In this document: one piece after another, positions 1 through 5,204 of the stretch
Numbering within the stretch: position 1 is the first letter of the stretch
Layout of the letters: the number at the start of each line of letters is the position of its first letter
DNA from: Candidatus Solincola jinzensis
GTDB taxonomy: Bacteria > Actinomycetota > Geothermincolia > Geothermincolales > RBG-13-55-18
Direction of reading: 5' to 3'
Length of the DNA stretch: 5,217 nt
Assembly: GCA_015711875.1 (NCBI GenBank)
Contig: JACVJG010000251.1
Span: 1 to 5,217 of the forward strand
Translations under genes and position numbers: made by a program
Notes under the pieces: generated by a model
Seen by the model: only the letters and a program-made list of their open reading frames with translations
Databases searched by the model: none
Told to the model about the DNA's origin: nothing

Positions 1-201
1 CGAAAAGGCCGGCTCCCGGGACCCTGCTGTGCGGCAGACATGAGCGCCTGGGCACAGCGCATGGCCATTGTCGCGCCATCGAGAAGGGGGGCGCGAAAAA
101 CGCTGGCGTGCGACCCGATCACGGGGGGATCAGGGAGTCGCGGGCATGCGTTTGGACCATGGTGCGGAAAAGGAAAAAAGGGGAAACGGTTTTCATGGTC
201 A

Positions 202-238
202 CAGGCGTTCCGTCCAGGCCCGGTGGCCGGAACGCCTG
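202..238. repeat. Perfect 11-bp inverted repeat (hairpin)
   Basis: CAGGCGTTCCG (202-212) is followed by its exact reverse complement CGGAACGCCTG (228-238). The 15-nt interval can add CCA/TGG pairs (214-216 with 224-226) after one mismatch. GGT (197-199) and ACC (239-241) can extend the base past a two-base bulge. No T-run follows on either strand, so it is not a standard intrinsic terminator. It could be a structured RNA segment, a protein-binding palindrome or a remnant repeat. Confidence 0.7.
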
Positions 239-330
239 ACCTGAACCGGTATGCCCTAGGCTCAAAGCATCCGGGCCAGCGCTTGGCGCGAACCGGAAGG
301 ACACCCGGGTCTCGAGGGAGAAGATACCAC

Positions 331-355
331 GGAGATGAAAGGCATGCGGTCAAAC
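331..355 (+). repeat. 25-nt direct repeat, copy 1
   Basis: This copy begins GGAGATGAAAGGCATG and continues CGGTCAAAC. It matches copy 2 at 24 of 25 positions; the only difference is C347 against G424. The copies start 77 bp apart. Each contains GGAG, nine bases, then ATG, the layout of a ribosome binding site and start codon. The GGTCAAAC end also loosely recalls terminal sequences of REP/RAYT-type small repeats, but no transposase is present and that link is speculative. Confidence 0.85.
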
Positions 356-407
356 CCTTACGGACCCAACGGCGCGCTTACCATCTCGGCGGTGACGCGG
401 GCCGAAT

Positions 408-432
408 GGAGATGAAAGGCATGGGGTCAAAC
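408..432 (+). repeat. 25-nt direct repeat, copy 2
   Basis: This is the second copy of GGAGATGAAAGGCATG with GGGTCAAAC following. It ends 39 bp before the GTG chosen as the start of the first lipoprotein gene and lies in that gene's open frame, so ATG 412 or ATG 421 inside the repeat are alternative starts. GGAG (408-411) stands nine bases before ATG 421. Flanking sequence outside the 25 nt is unrelated to that of copy 1, so the similarity has sharp edges. Confidence 0.85.
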
Positions 433-455
433 GTTTTTGCGTGCTTCACGAGAGA

Positions 456-462
456 GGGAGGG
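456..462 (+). promoter_or_regulatory. Ribosome binding site supporting the GTG start at 472
   Basis: GGGAGGG includes GGAGG (457-461), complementary to the 16S rRNA 3' end, and ends nine bases before GTG 472. It is a better match than the GGAG before ATG 421, and it gives a signal peptide of ordinary length. These two points decide the start chosen for the downstream gene. Confidence 0.55.
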
Positions 463-471
463 CGTCGACAA

Positions 472-1101
472 GTGCGTCCGGCAACGAGAAATGCGGCGCA
501 CTTGAGCCGCGGGCATCCGGGTATCCCGTGGCTGTCTCTCTTGCTGGCGGCCGTTATGGTCCTCGCCCTGGTCACCCTCCCGGCGGGATGCGGCGCCGAC
601 CCCGAGGCGCGCTCCAAGGTGCGGGAGGCGGAATCCCTCATAGAGTCGTCAAAACCACTCCTGGACGACCTCCTCGACCTCGATTCCCGTTTCAACCTGC
701 TGGGCACGCGCTTTTCCGACGTGAACGACACCATCGCGGAGGGGAAATCCCTGGCGGAGATGGCCATGGTGGACGTGGATGAGCTGGAAAGCCGCATGAC
801 CCGCGCCGCATCGCTCCTCGGCGAGGTCGCCGAGGCGGAAGGCGCGGGCGACTATGCTGAATACGCGCGACTGGTCCTTGCGGCCCTCGACGACATCTCC
901 CTGGCCCTGGCGAGGAACCGTGAACTCCTCGCCGCGGTGTGGGACATGCTGGACCTCATGCCGTCCGCGGAGAGCGTGGAGCAGCTCTCCTTCTATACCC
1001 GCGAGATCGACCGCCTCGCTGCCGAGATAAACGCCCTGCTGCGTGAGGCCTCCGCGGCCGCGGAGGAAGCCGACCGCTTCCGGGAGGAGCGTGGCCTATG
1101 A
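472..1101 (+). CDS. Putative lipoprotein with a helical, probably coiled-coil domain
   Basis: I do not recognise this 209-residue protein. With the GTG start it has a short basic N-terminus (R2, R6, R13), a hydrophobic stretch at about 20-36 and a lipobox-like LPAGC with Cys40. Cleavage and lipidation would anchor it to the outer face of the membrane. Proline at -3 departs from the usual lipobox, so lipidation is likely but not certain. Residues 45-209 are rich in Ala, Leu, Glu, Asp and Arg with heptad-like spacing, and almost no Gly or Pro after about 125. This predicts long helices, ending in an Ala/Glu-rich segment (186-206). There is no catalytic motif. It overlaps the next gene by ATGA, so the two are probably co-translated and may act together. 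ATG 406, 412 or 421 are alternative starts. I am confident it is a gene and unsure of its start and role. Confidence 0.75.
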   Translation: MRPATRNAAHLSRGHPGIPWLSLLLAAVMVLALVTLPAGCGADPEARSKVREAESLIESSKPLLDDLLDLDSRFNLLGTRFSDVNDTIAEGKSLAEMAMVDVDELESRMTRAASLLGEVAEAEGAGDYAEYARLVLAALDDISLALARNRELLAAVWDMLDLMPSAESVEQLSFYTREIDRLAAEINALLREASAAAEEADRFREERGL

Positions 1102-1775
1102 GGCCTCTTCCCGCGCGTGACGGCAGAGATGGTGGAGGCCGCGAGGTAGCGGGTCGCGCCCTCCCCGCGTGGAGGCGGGATCCATACGGATCCACCCGCC
1201 TTTTCTCCCATCGCCGGTCGTCGCGCCTGTCCCTCGCCCCCTTCCTCTTGTGCGTCGCCCTCATCGCGGTGGGCTGCGGGTCCATGGCCCCCCAATACGC
1301 GCGCGAGGCGCGCTCCAGCTATATCAGCGCCAGGGCGGTGCTGGCTGGGTTGCAGGAATTCCCCTCCCAGATGGAGGAGTTGCTGCGCCGGGGGGACTGG
1401 GAGACCCTGCGGAAAAAGGGCGAGGTCTTGATCGAGGACGCCCGCGACCTCGCCTCCGCCACCTTCGCCGCCCTGCGAACGGTGGAGGAGAAATGCCAGG
1501 CCTTGATAAGCGAAGGGAGCCGGAAGTACCAGCCCTACGCCGAGAAGATCCTCCAGCTCGTGGACACCAACGAGCGCATCGTCAGCGCCTACACGGAGTT
1601 CGTGGGTCTTTCATCCTCCGCCCTGGAAGGGATCCCCTACGCGGACGAGCCCCAGGAGCTCATGCCCATACTCCAGGCCATGGACTCCGCGGCCGCACGC
1701 ATCCGGGAACAGTTCGCCGAGCTCGAGACCATGGAGGAAGAGGCGGAATCCCTCTACCGCGAGATAAGCGGCTGA
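1098..1775 (+). CDS. Putative helical lipoprotein, coupled to the preceding gene
   Basis: This 225-residue protein is not recognised. Its ATG overlaps the upstream TGA (ATGA), and GGGAGGAG (1082-1089) sits eight bases before it, which points to translational coupling. The N-terminus is unusually long: about 44 residues with 11 Arg precede the hydrophobic segment (45-58). The segment ends in a good lipobox, AVGC, with Cys60. No in-frame ATG, GTG or TTG could shorten it before the hydrophobic core. The mature part (61-225) is mostly helical and charged, with one further Cys (133), and ends in an acidic helix (202-223) like that of its neighbour. Size, topology and composition match the upstream protein, so the pair may be old paralogues or partner subunits at the cell surface. 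No enzymatic motif is visible. Confidence 0.75.
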   Translation: MRPLPARDGRDGGGREVAGRALPAWRRDPYGSTRLFSHRRSSRLSLAPFLLCVALIAVGCGSMAPQYAREARSSYISARAVLAGLQEFPSQMEELLRRGDWETLRKKGEVLIEDARDLASATFAALRTVEEKCQALISEGSRKYQPYAEKILQLVDTNERIVSAYTEFVGLSSSALEGIPYADEPQELMPILQAMDSAAARIREQFAELETMEEEAESLYREISG

Positions 1776-1805
1776 AACGGGCGGCAGGGCGCTGATCCCA
1801 TCAAC

Positions 1806-1822
1806 CCGGCGGTATGCGCCGG
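1806..1822. repeat. Short hairpin after the lipoprotein pair
   Basis: CCGGCG (1806-1811) and CGCCGG (1817-1822) form a perfect six-pair GC stem around the five-base loop GTATG, 30 bp past the second lipoprotein stop. There is no T-run, so it is not a classical terminator. It may protect the mRNA 3' end or be chance in GC-rich DNA. Confidence 0.45.
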
Positions 1823-1848
1823 CGGCCAGCCGCTGAACAGGGACTTTA

Positions 1849-1877
1849 CCGGGATCGTGTTGGCGTCGATCCCCCGG
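1849..1877. repeat. Seven-pair inverted repeat
   Basis: GGGATCG (1851-1857) pairs perfectly with CGATCCC (1867-1873) across a nine-base loop. CC (1849-1850) and GG (1876-1877) can add two pairs past a CC bulge. No T-run follows on either strand. It lies about 75 bp past the end of the lipoprotein pair. Confidence 0.5.
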
Positions 1878-2002
1878 CAAACATTGCCCTCGCCGGTTTC
1901 GCTTTCTGCCATATCCTGGCACGAACGGATGGCGGGCTTCGTTCCGGCCAAGCCTTACCCTCGCCATTTTCGATGGCCCTGCTGGCACATATGAGCCGGG
2001 AA

Positions 2003-2025
2003 GCGAGGGAGTTGACTCCCGTCGC
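2003..2025. repeat. Compact palindrome
   Basis: GGGAGT (2007-2012) and ACTCCC (2015-2020) are separated by only TG. GCGA (2003-2006) pairs with TCGC (2022-2025) past a one-base bulge, giving ten pairs. A two-base centre is tight for an RNA hairpin but suits a dimeric DNA-binding site. No promoter is visible beside it and no known operator is recognised. Confidence 0.45.
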
Positions 2026-2232
2026 GCTTATATCCGCTGGCCTGTTGCGAACTCGACGCCCGCCCCGGGATCGATGACAACGGCAGGGGTCTGACGTGAG
2101 CGCGCGGGCCGACTGCTGCGAACCCGGTTTTCTTCAAGGGATCCATGACCGAACCGTCTTGAGGCGACAAGCGCCGCCTGCCGCCAGACAAGGTCGCTCG
2201 TCCCATCGCTGGCCCAGGGCTTGCCGCCGGGC

Positions 2233-3198
2233 TCACGGCATGTTGTCGCCGCCGAAGAGCTCGCTCACCGACTCGTCTTTGAAGACGCTGGCGATGGTGT
2301 TGGCGAAGATGGAGGCGATGGAGAGCACCTCCACCTTCTCGCTCAGGCGCTCCTCGGGGATGGGCAGGGTGTTGGTGACCACCACCTTCTTGAGGGGGCT
2401 GGCGTCCAGCCTCTCGCGGGCGGGCCCGGAGAAGATGCCGTGGGTGGCGCAGGCGTAGACCTCCCTGGCGCCCGCTCTCATCAAGGCCTCCGAGGAGGCG
2501 GCCAGGGTGCCCGCGGTGTCGATCATGTCGTCCACCAGCACCGCCGTCTTGCCCTCCACCTCGCCGATGACGTGCAGCACCTCCGCCTTATTGTGGCCCG
2601 GCCTGCGCTTGTGCAGGATGGCCATGGGGACCCCCAGGTGGTCGGTGTACTTGTTGGCCATCTTCACCCTGCCCGCGTCCGGCGACACGATCACCAGGTC
2701 CTGGAAATTCTGGCGGGAGATGTACGAGGCCAGAAGGGGCACCGCGGTGAGGTGGTCCACGGGACCGGAGAAAAAGCCCTGGATCTGGCCGGCGTGGAGG
2801 TCCATGGTCAGGATGCGGTCCGCACCCGCGGCGTCCAGAAGGTCGCACACCAGCCTGGCGCTTATGGGCTCCCTCGCCAGCGTCTTCTTGTCCTGCCGCG
2901 AGTAACCGTAATATGGGATGACGGCGGATATGCGCTTGGCAGAGGCCCGCTTGAGGGCGTCGATCATGAGCAGCATCTCCATGATGTGGTCGTTGATGGG
3001 CTCGCTGCAGGTCTGGACGACGAAGGCGTCCGAGCCGCGCACGCTCTCCTCGTAGCGCACGTAAAGCTCGCCGTTGCTGAAGGTCTTCAGCTCCACCCTG
3101 CCCAGGCCGATGCCGAGGTGGCCCGCGATCTGCCTGCCGAGCTCGGGATAGCTCCTCCCGCTGAAGATCATCAACCTCTTGCGCGTAACCTCCTTCAC
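2233..3198 (-). CDS. prs: Ribose-phosphate pyrophosphokinase (PRPP synthetase)
   Basis: Prs transfers the pyrophosphoryl group of ATP to ribose 5-phosphate, giving PRPP for purine, pyrimidine, histidine, tryptophan and NAD synthesis in the cytoplasm. The 321-residue length suits class I enzymes. Visible motifs are the ATP-site RQDKK (101-105), DLHAGQIQGFF with His135 (133-143), SPDAG (172-176), the catalytic-loop HKRRP (196-200) and the PRPP-binding VLVDDMIDTAGT (220-231). The C-terminus, VLSIASIFANTI then SVSELF, resembles actinobacterial Prs. The start is GTG 3198, overlapping the glmU stop as GTGA. Its ribosome binding site, AAGGAGGAGGG (3205-3215), lies inside the last glmU codons, so translation should be coupled to glmU. 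The rplY/ctc and pth genes that often follow prs are absent here. Function is near certain; the start is likely. Confidence 0.97.
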   Translation of the reverse strand: MKEVTRKRLMIFSGRSYPELGRQIAGHLGIGLGRVELKTFSNGELYVRYEESVRGSDAFVVQTCSEPINDHIMEMLLMIDALKRASAKRISAVIPYYGYSRQDKKTLAREPISARLVCDLLDAAGADRILTMDLHAGQIQGFFSGPVDHLTAVPLLASYISRQNFQDLVIVSPDAGRVKMANKYTDHLGVPMAILHKRRPGHNKAEVLHVIGEVEGKTAVLVDDMIDTAGTLAASSEALMRAGAREVYACATHGIFSGPARERLDASPLKKVVVTNTLPIPEERLSEKVEVLSIASIFANTIASVFKDESVSELFGGDNMP

Positions 3199-4592
3199 GG
3201 CCGGCCCTCCTCCTTTTCCTTACCCTTTCGCTTGTAGCCCTCTATGTTCCTCTGGCGGCTGCGCTCCACCCCCAGGGCGCCGTCGGGGACGTCCATGGTG
3301 ATGGCCGAGCCCGCGCCGGTGACCGCACCCTTGCCGATGCGCACGGGCGCGATGAACATGGTGTCCGACCCGATAAAGGCCCCGTCCTCGATCAGCGTGG
3401 TATGCTTCTCCCTGCCGTCGTAGTTGCAGGTGATGCTGCCCGCCCCCACGTTCACGTCCTCTCCGATGCGGGCGTCGCCCATGTAGCTGAGATGGGGTAT
3501 CTTGCTCCCGCGCCCCACCTCCGTCTTCTTGGTCTCGACGAAGGTCCCCGCCTTGGACCCCGCCCGGAACACGCTGCCGGGGCGCAGGCTGGCGAAGGGG
3601 CCCACGCTCACCCCCTCCTCCAGCTCGCACTCCCTCACCACCGCCTGCTCCACGCTCACCCCGTCTCCCAGGCGCGAGTCGACCACGCGGACGTTGGGGC
3701 CCAAACGGCACCCCCTCCCAACCGTGGTGCCGCCCTCGAGGATCACGAAGGGGCGCAGCACCGTGTCTTCCCCTATGCGCACATCCGCGTCAATGTATAC
3801 CGTGGAAGGGTCTTCCATGGTAACCCCTTCCTCCATCCAGCGGCGGTTTATGCGCCCGCGCATGATCTCCTGGGCCTCCGCCAGGTGGACGCGCGAGTTC
3901 ACCCCCAGCGCTTCCTCCCCGTCAGGCGTCACGTAGACGGCCACCCGCCCGCCGGCCGCCGCCAGCAGTCCTATGGCGTCGGTGAGGAAGTATTCCCCTT
4001 TGGCGTTGTCTTTCCTCAGCCGCGGCAGCGCTTCTCGGAGGTCAACCCACCGGAACACGTAGGTGGAGGTGTTCACCTCCTTGATACCCCTCTGCCGCGC
4101 ATCGGCCTCGCTCTCCTCCACGATACCCGTGACCGCGCCCGAGGCGTCGCGGAGCACCCTGCCGTAGCCGGTGGGATCGTCGAGGACCGCCCCCAGCATG
4201 GTCACCGCCGCCGCTTCCTCGACGTGGACCTCGCAGAGCTTGCGCAGGGTTTGCGCGGTCAAGAGCGGGGAATCGGCGGTGAGCACCAGCACTTCGTCGG
4301 CGTTCTCGGCTTCCAGGGCGGGCGCGGCGACCATGGCCGCGTGGCCGGTTCCACGCCTTTCCTCCTGCACCACGCAGGCGGCTCTTTCCCCCACCTCCCT
4401 CCTGACCTCCTCGGCGCCTTTTCCTATGACCACCACCACGCCGTGGACGTGTCCGGAACCCCGCAGTTCATCCAGGGTCCCCAGCACCCAGGAAAGCATG
4501 GAGCGCCCGCACACGCGGTGCAGCACCTTTGGGACGCCGGATCGCATGCGGGTTCCCTCGCCGGCGGCGAGGACCAGGGCAAGACGTCTCAA
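3195..4592 (-). CDS. glmU: Bifunctional GlcNAc-1-P uridyltransferase / GlcN-1-P acetyltransferase
   Basis: GlmU acetylates glucosamine-1-phosphate with acetyl-CoA and then joins GlcNAc-1-P to UTP, giving UDP-GlcNAc for peptidoglycan. From the TTG start the protein has 465 residues, normal for the family. The N-terminal pyrophosphorylase domain shows LAAGEGTRM (8-16), PKVLH (21-25), QEERRGTGHA (76-85), TADSPLL (105-111, D107 probably binding metal), NAKGEYFLTD (196-205) and GVNSRVHLAEAQ (230-241). The C-terminal left-handed beta-helix starts near 260 and carries GPFASLRPGS (331-340), PHLSYMGDA with the expected catalytic His367, NVGAGSITCNYDG (381-393) and GSDTMFIAPV (408-417). GTG 4634 would add 14 residues, but it has no ribosome binding site and lies inside a leader hairpin. 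TTG 4592 has AAGGA seven bases upstream and gives the usual short N-terminus. The gene ends overlapping prs. Confidence 0.97.
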   Translation of the reverse strand: MRRLALVLAAGEGTRMRSGVPKVLHRVCGRSMLSWVLGTLDELRGSGHVHGVVVVIGKGAEEVRREVGERAACVVQEERRGTGHAAMVAAPALEAENADEVLVLTADSPLLTAQTLRKLCEVHVEEAAAVTMLGAVLDDPTGYGRVLRDASGAVTGIVEESEADARQRGIKEVNTSTYVFRWVDLREALPRLRKDNAKGEYFLTDAIGLLAAAGGRVAVYVTPDGEEALGVNSRVHLAEAQEIMRGRINRRWMEEGVTMEDPSTVYIDADVRIGEDTVLRPFVILEGGTTVGRGCRLGPNVRVVDSRLGDGVSVEQAVVRECELEEGVSVGPFASLRPGSVFRAGSKAGTFVETKKTEVGRGSKIPHLSYMGDARIGEDVNVGAGSITCNYDGREKHTTLIEDGAFIGSDTMFIAPVRIGKGAVTGAGSAITMDVPDGALGVERSRQRNIEGYKRKGKEKEEGRP

Positions 4593-4598
4593 CGTGGT

Positions 4599-4609
4599 TT
4601 CCTTCCCTT
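4599..4609 (-). promoter_or_regulatory. glmU ribosome binding site that fixes the TTG start
   Basis: On the minus strand AAGGGAAGGAA ends just before the start. AAGGA (4600-4604) is seven bases from TTG 4592. No comparable purine-rich site precedes GTG 4634, the longest-frame start. The resulting N-terminus, MRRLALVLAAGEGTRM, has the spacing to the nucleotide-binding loop expected of GlmU. Confidence 0.75.
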
Positions 4610-4618
4610 CCGTTCTTG

Positions 4619-4658
4619 CCCCTGCGCCCGCCACGCGCTACACGGGCCCGCGCAGGGG
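4619..4658 (-). repeat. GC-rich inverted repeat in the glmU leader
   Basis: Nine bases, CCCCTGCGC (4619-4627), are repeated as the exact reverse complement GCGCAGGGG (4650-4658), with a 22-base interval. An alternative inner stem is CCCG/CGGG (4627-4630 with 4643-4646). In the glmU transcript this hairpin would end 10 bases before the purine-rich ribosome binding site (4599-4609). It lacks a T-run, so it is not an ordinary terminator. It could influence translation or mRNA stability. Confidence 0.6.
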
Positions 4659-4687
4659 TCTCGAGCCGGTTTCCTTTTGACGGCATT

Positions 4688-4716
4688 ATTGTAACGGACG
4701 CCATGCATCGCTCCAA
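4688..4716 (-). promoter_or_regulatory. Candidate sigma-70-type promoter for glmU-prs
   Basis: The minus strand reads TTGGAG (4711-4716), a 17-base spacer, then TACAAT (4688-4693). The -10 box matches the consensus at five of six positions and the -35 box at three of six. Transcription would begin near 4681, about 90 bases before the glmU TTG and upstream of the leader hairpin. The site stands out because the short AT-rich stretch is rare in this GC-rich gap. An own promoter is expected, since a terminator separates the tRNA from glmU. Confidence 0.5.
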
Positions 4717-5083
4717 ACCCGCCCTCTCGCGCCGCGGCTCAACGACGAAAGGACCTGCTTCGCGGTCTTGCGCTGTTGCGCATCCGGCGGGAGAACGTTT
4801 GGTACCCGGAGCATACACCGCCAGCGCCCCCTTGCCGCGGCGACCGCACGCTTCCGCAGGGCGCCGGATACCGACGCAAAGGTTCAAGGGGCGCGGGCGG
4901 CTTTCCACCTCCTGCCATTCCGGACGACAGCTCGGCGGGGACGGCACGTCGAAGAACGGCCGGCGAACGGCGAACCCGCGGCCTCCGAGATGGTAATGGA
5001 CGGGGTGGCGTCCGGCTGCCCCTGCCCACGCCCCCCGTCTTCGCCTTCATGCCACGGGGGGTAACAGCTTAAAACCGGCCGTG
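4717..5083. other. Intergenic stretch, no gene or RNA recognised
   Basis: Open frames exist on both strands (for example minus 4739-5050 and plus 4768-5064). Their translations are Arg/Pro/Gly-rich, they overlap one another, and none has a convincing ribosome binding site or motif. I see no tRNA, no riboswitch and no clear long repeat. It may simply be spacer between the tRNA terminator and the glmU promoter. Confidence 0.5.
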
Positions 5084-5114
5084 AACAAAAGAGGGAGGGC
5101 GCGCGGCCCTCTTT
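5084..5114 (-). terminator. Intrinsic terminator after tRNA-Gln
   Basis: On the minus strand AAAGAGGG (5107-5114) pairs with CCCTCTTT (5088-5095), giving eight pairs with an 11-base loop. An alternative stem is GAGGGC/GCCCTC (5106-5111 with 5095-5100). The sequence TTTTGTT follows (5084-5090, partly inside the stem base). It starts 16 bases past the tRNA CCA end, the expected place for a tRNA transcript to stop, and it would separate the tRNA from glmU. Confidence 0.75.
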
Positions 5115-5130
5115 CCCTCATTATAAGATC

Positions 5131-5204
5131 TGGCTGGGGCGGTAGGATTCGAACCTACGATCGCGGCTCCAAAGGCCGCTGCCTTACCGCTTGGCCACGC
5201 CCCA
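5131..5204 (-). tRNA. tRNA-Gln (anticodon UUG)
   Basis: The 74-nt minus-strand sequence folds as a full cloverleaf. The acceptor stem is TGGGGCG with CGCCCCA. The D arm is GCC...GGC. The anticodon stem is GCGGC/GCCGC around the loop CTTTGGA, with anticodon TTG at 5170-5172. The variable loop is GATC, and the T arm is GTAGG-TTCGAAT-CCTAC. The discriminator is G and CCA is encoded (5131-5133). UUG reads CAA and, by wobble, CAG. The U1-A72 pair at the acceptor end is a usual feature of bacterial tRNA-Gln. Its promoter lies at or beyond the window edge. Confidence 0.97.

Larger units (their letters stand above)
1..471. other. Upstream non-coding region with a hairpin and a direct repeat
   Basis: No convincing protein is encoded here. 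A plus-strand frame is open from position 40 into the lipoprotein gene. Its first 140 or so codons give a low-complexity Arg/Gly/Pro-rich translation, as expected of an open frame in GC-rich non-coding DNA. The 25-nt repeat copies are offset by 77 bp, which is not a multiple of three, so they fall in different frames and are not a protein repeat. The region holds an 11-bp inverted repeat (202-238), the repeat copies (331-355, 408-432) and the ribosome binding site of the next gene. No clear -35/-10 promoter pair was found. The gene to the left lies outside the window. Confidence 0.6.
1776..2232. other. Convergent intergenic region with hairpins, no gene seen
   Basis: The lipoprotein pair and glmU-prs both end facing this gap. 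No frame has a credible start, ribosome binding site and protein-like composition. It contains inverted repeats at 1806-1822, 1849-1877 and 2003-2025. A possible weak plus-strand terminator is CGGG/CCCG (2105-2108 with 2123-2126) followed by TTTTCTTC (2128-2135), but a four-pair stem is marginal. No T-rich run follows a hairpin on the minus strand downstream of prs. Transcription may end here by Rho or by structures I cannot judge by eye. Confidence 0.55.

Noticed and set aside
331..432. CRISPR-like reading of the two direct repeats
   Set aside because: There are only two copies with one 52-bp interval, no further units and no cas genes; the repeat lies at a gene start.
40..471. N-terminal extension of the first lipoprotein to ATG 40
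   Set aside because: It would put about 160 low-complexity residues before a signal peptide, the repeats inside it are out of frame with each other, and a better RBS-start pair exists at 456-474.
1178..1195. Two GGATCC sites separated by four bases inside the second lipoprotein gene
   Set aside because: This is a short repeat readily explained by coding sequence, with no further structure around it.
2012..2034. TTGACT and TATATC on the plus strand
   Set aside because: The spacing is only 11 bases, too short for a sigma-70 promoter, and no plausible gene follows.
2221..3237. Long open frame on the plus strand opposite prs (338 codons)
   Set aside because: It is the antisense shadow of a clear prs gene in GC-rich DNA; its His/Val/Gly-rich translation has no recognisable motif and no good RBS.
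3402..4694. Long open frame on the plus strand opposite glmU (430 codons)
   Set aside because: It is an antisense shadow of glmU, with composition typical of complementary-strand reading and no family resemblance.
4468..4996. Open frames upstream of glmU (minus 4468-4947, plus 4529-4996)
   Set aside because: They overlap glmU or each other, have Arg/Pro-rich translations, and lack RBS and motifs.
5120..5125. Perfect TATAAT on the minus strand between the tRNA and its terminator
   Set aside because: At 17 bases spacing the -35 position reads ATCCTA inside the tRNA T arm, and a transcript would run straight into the terminator.
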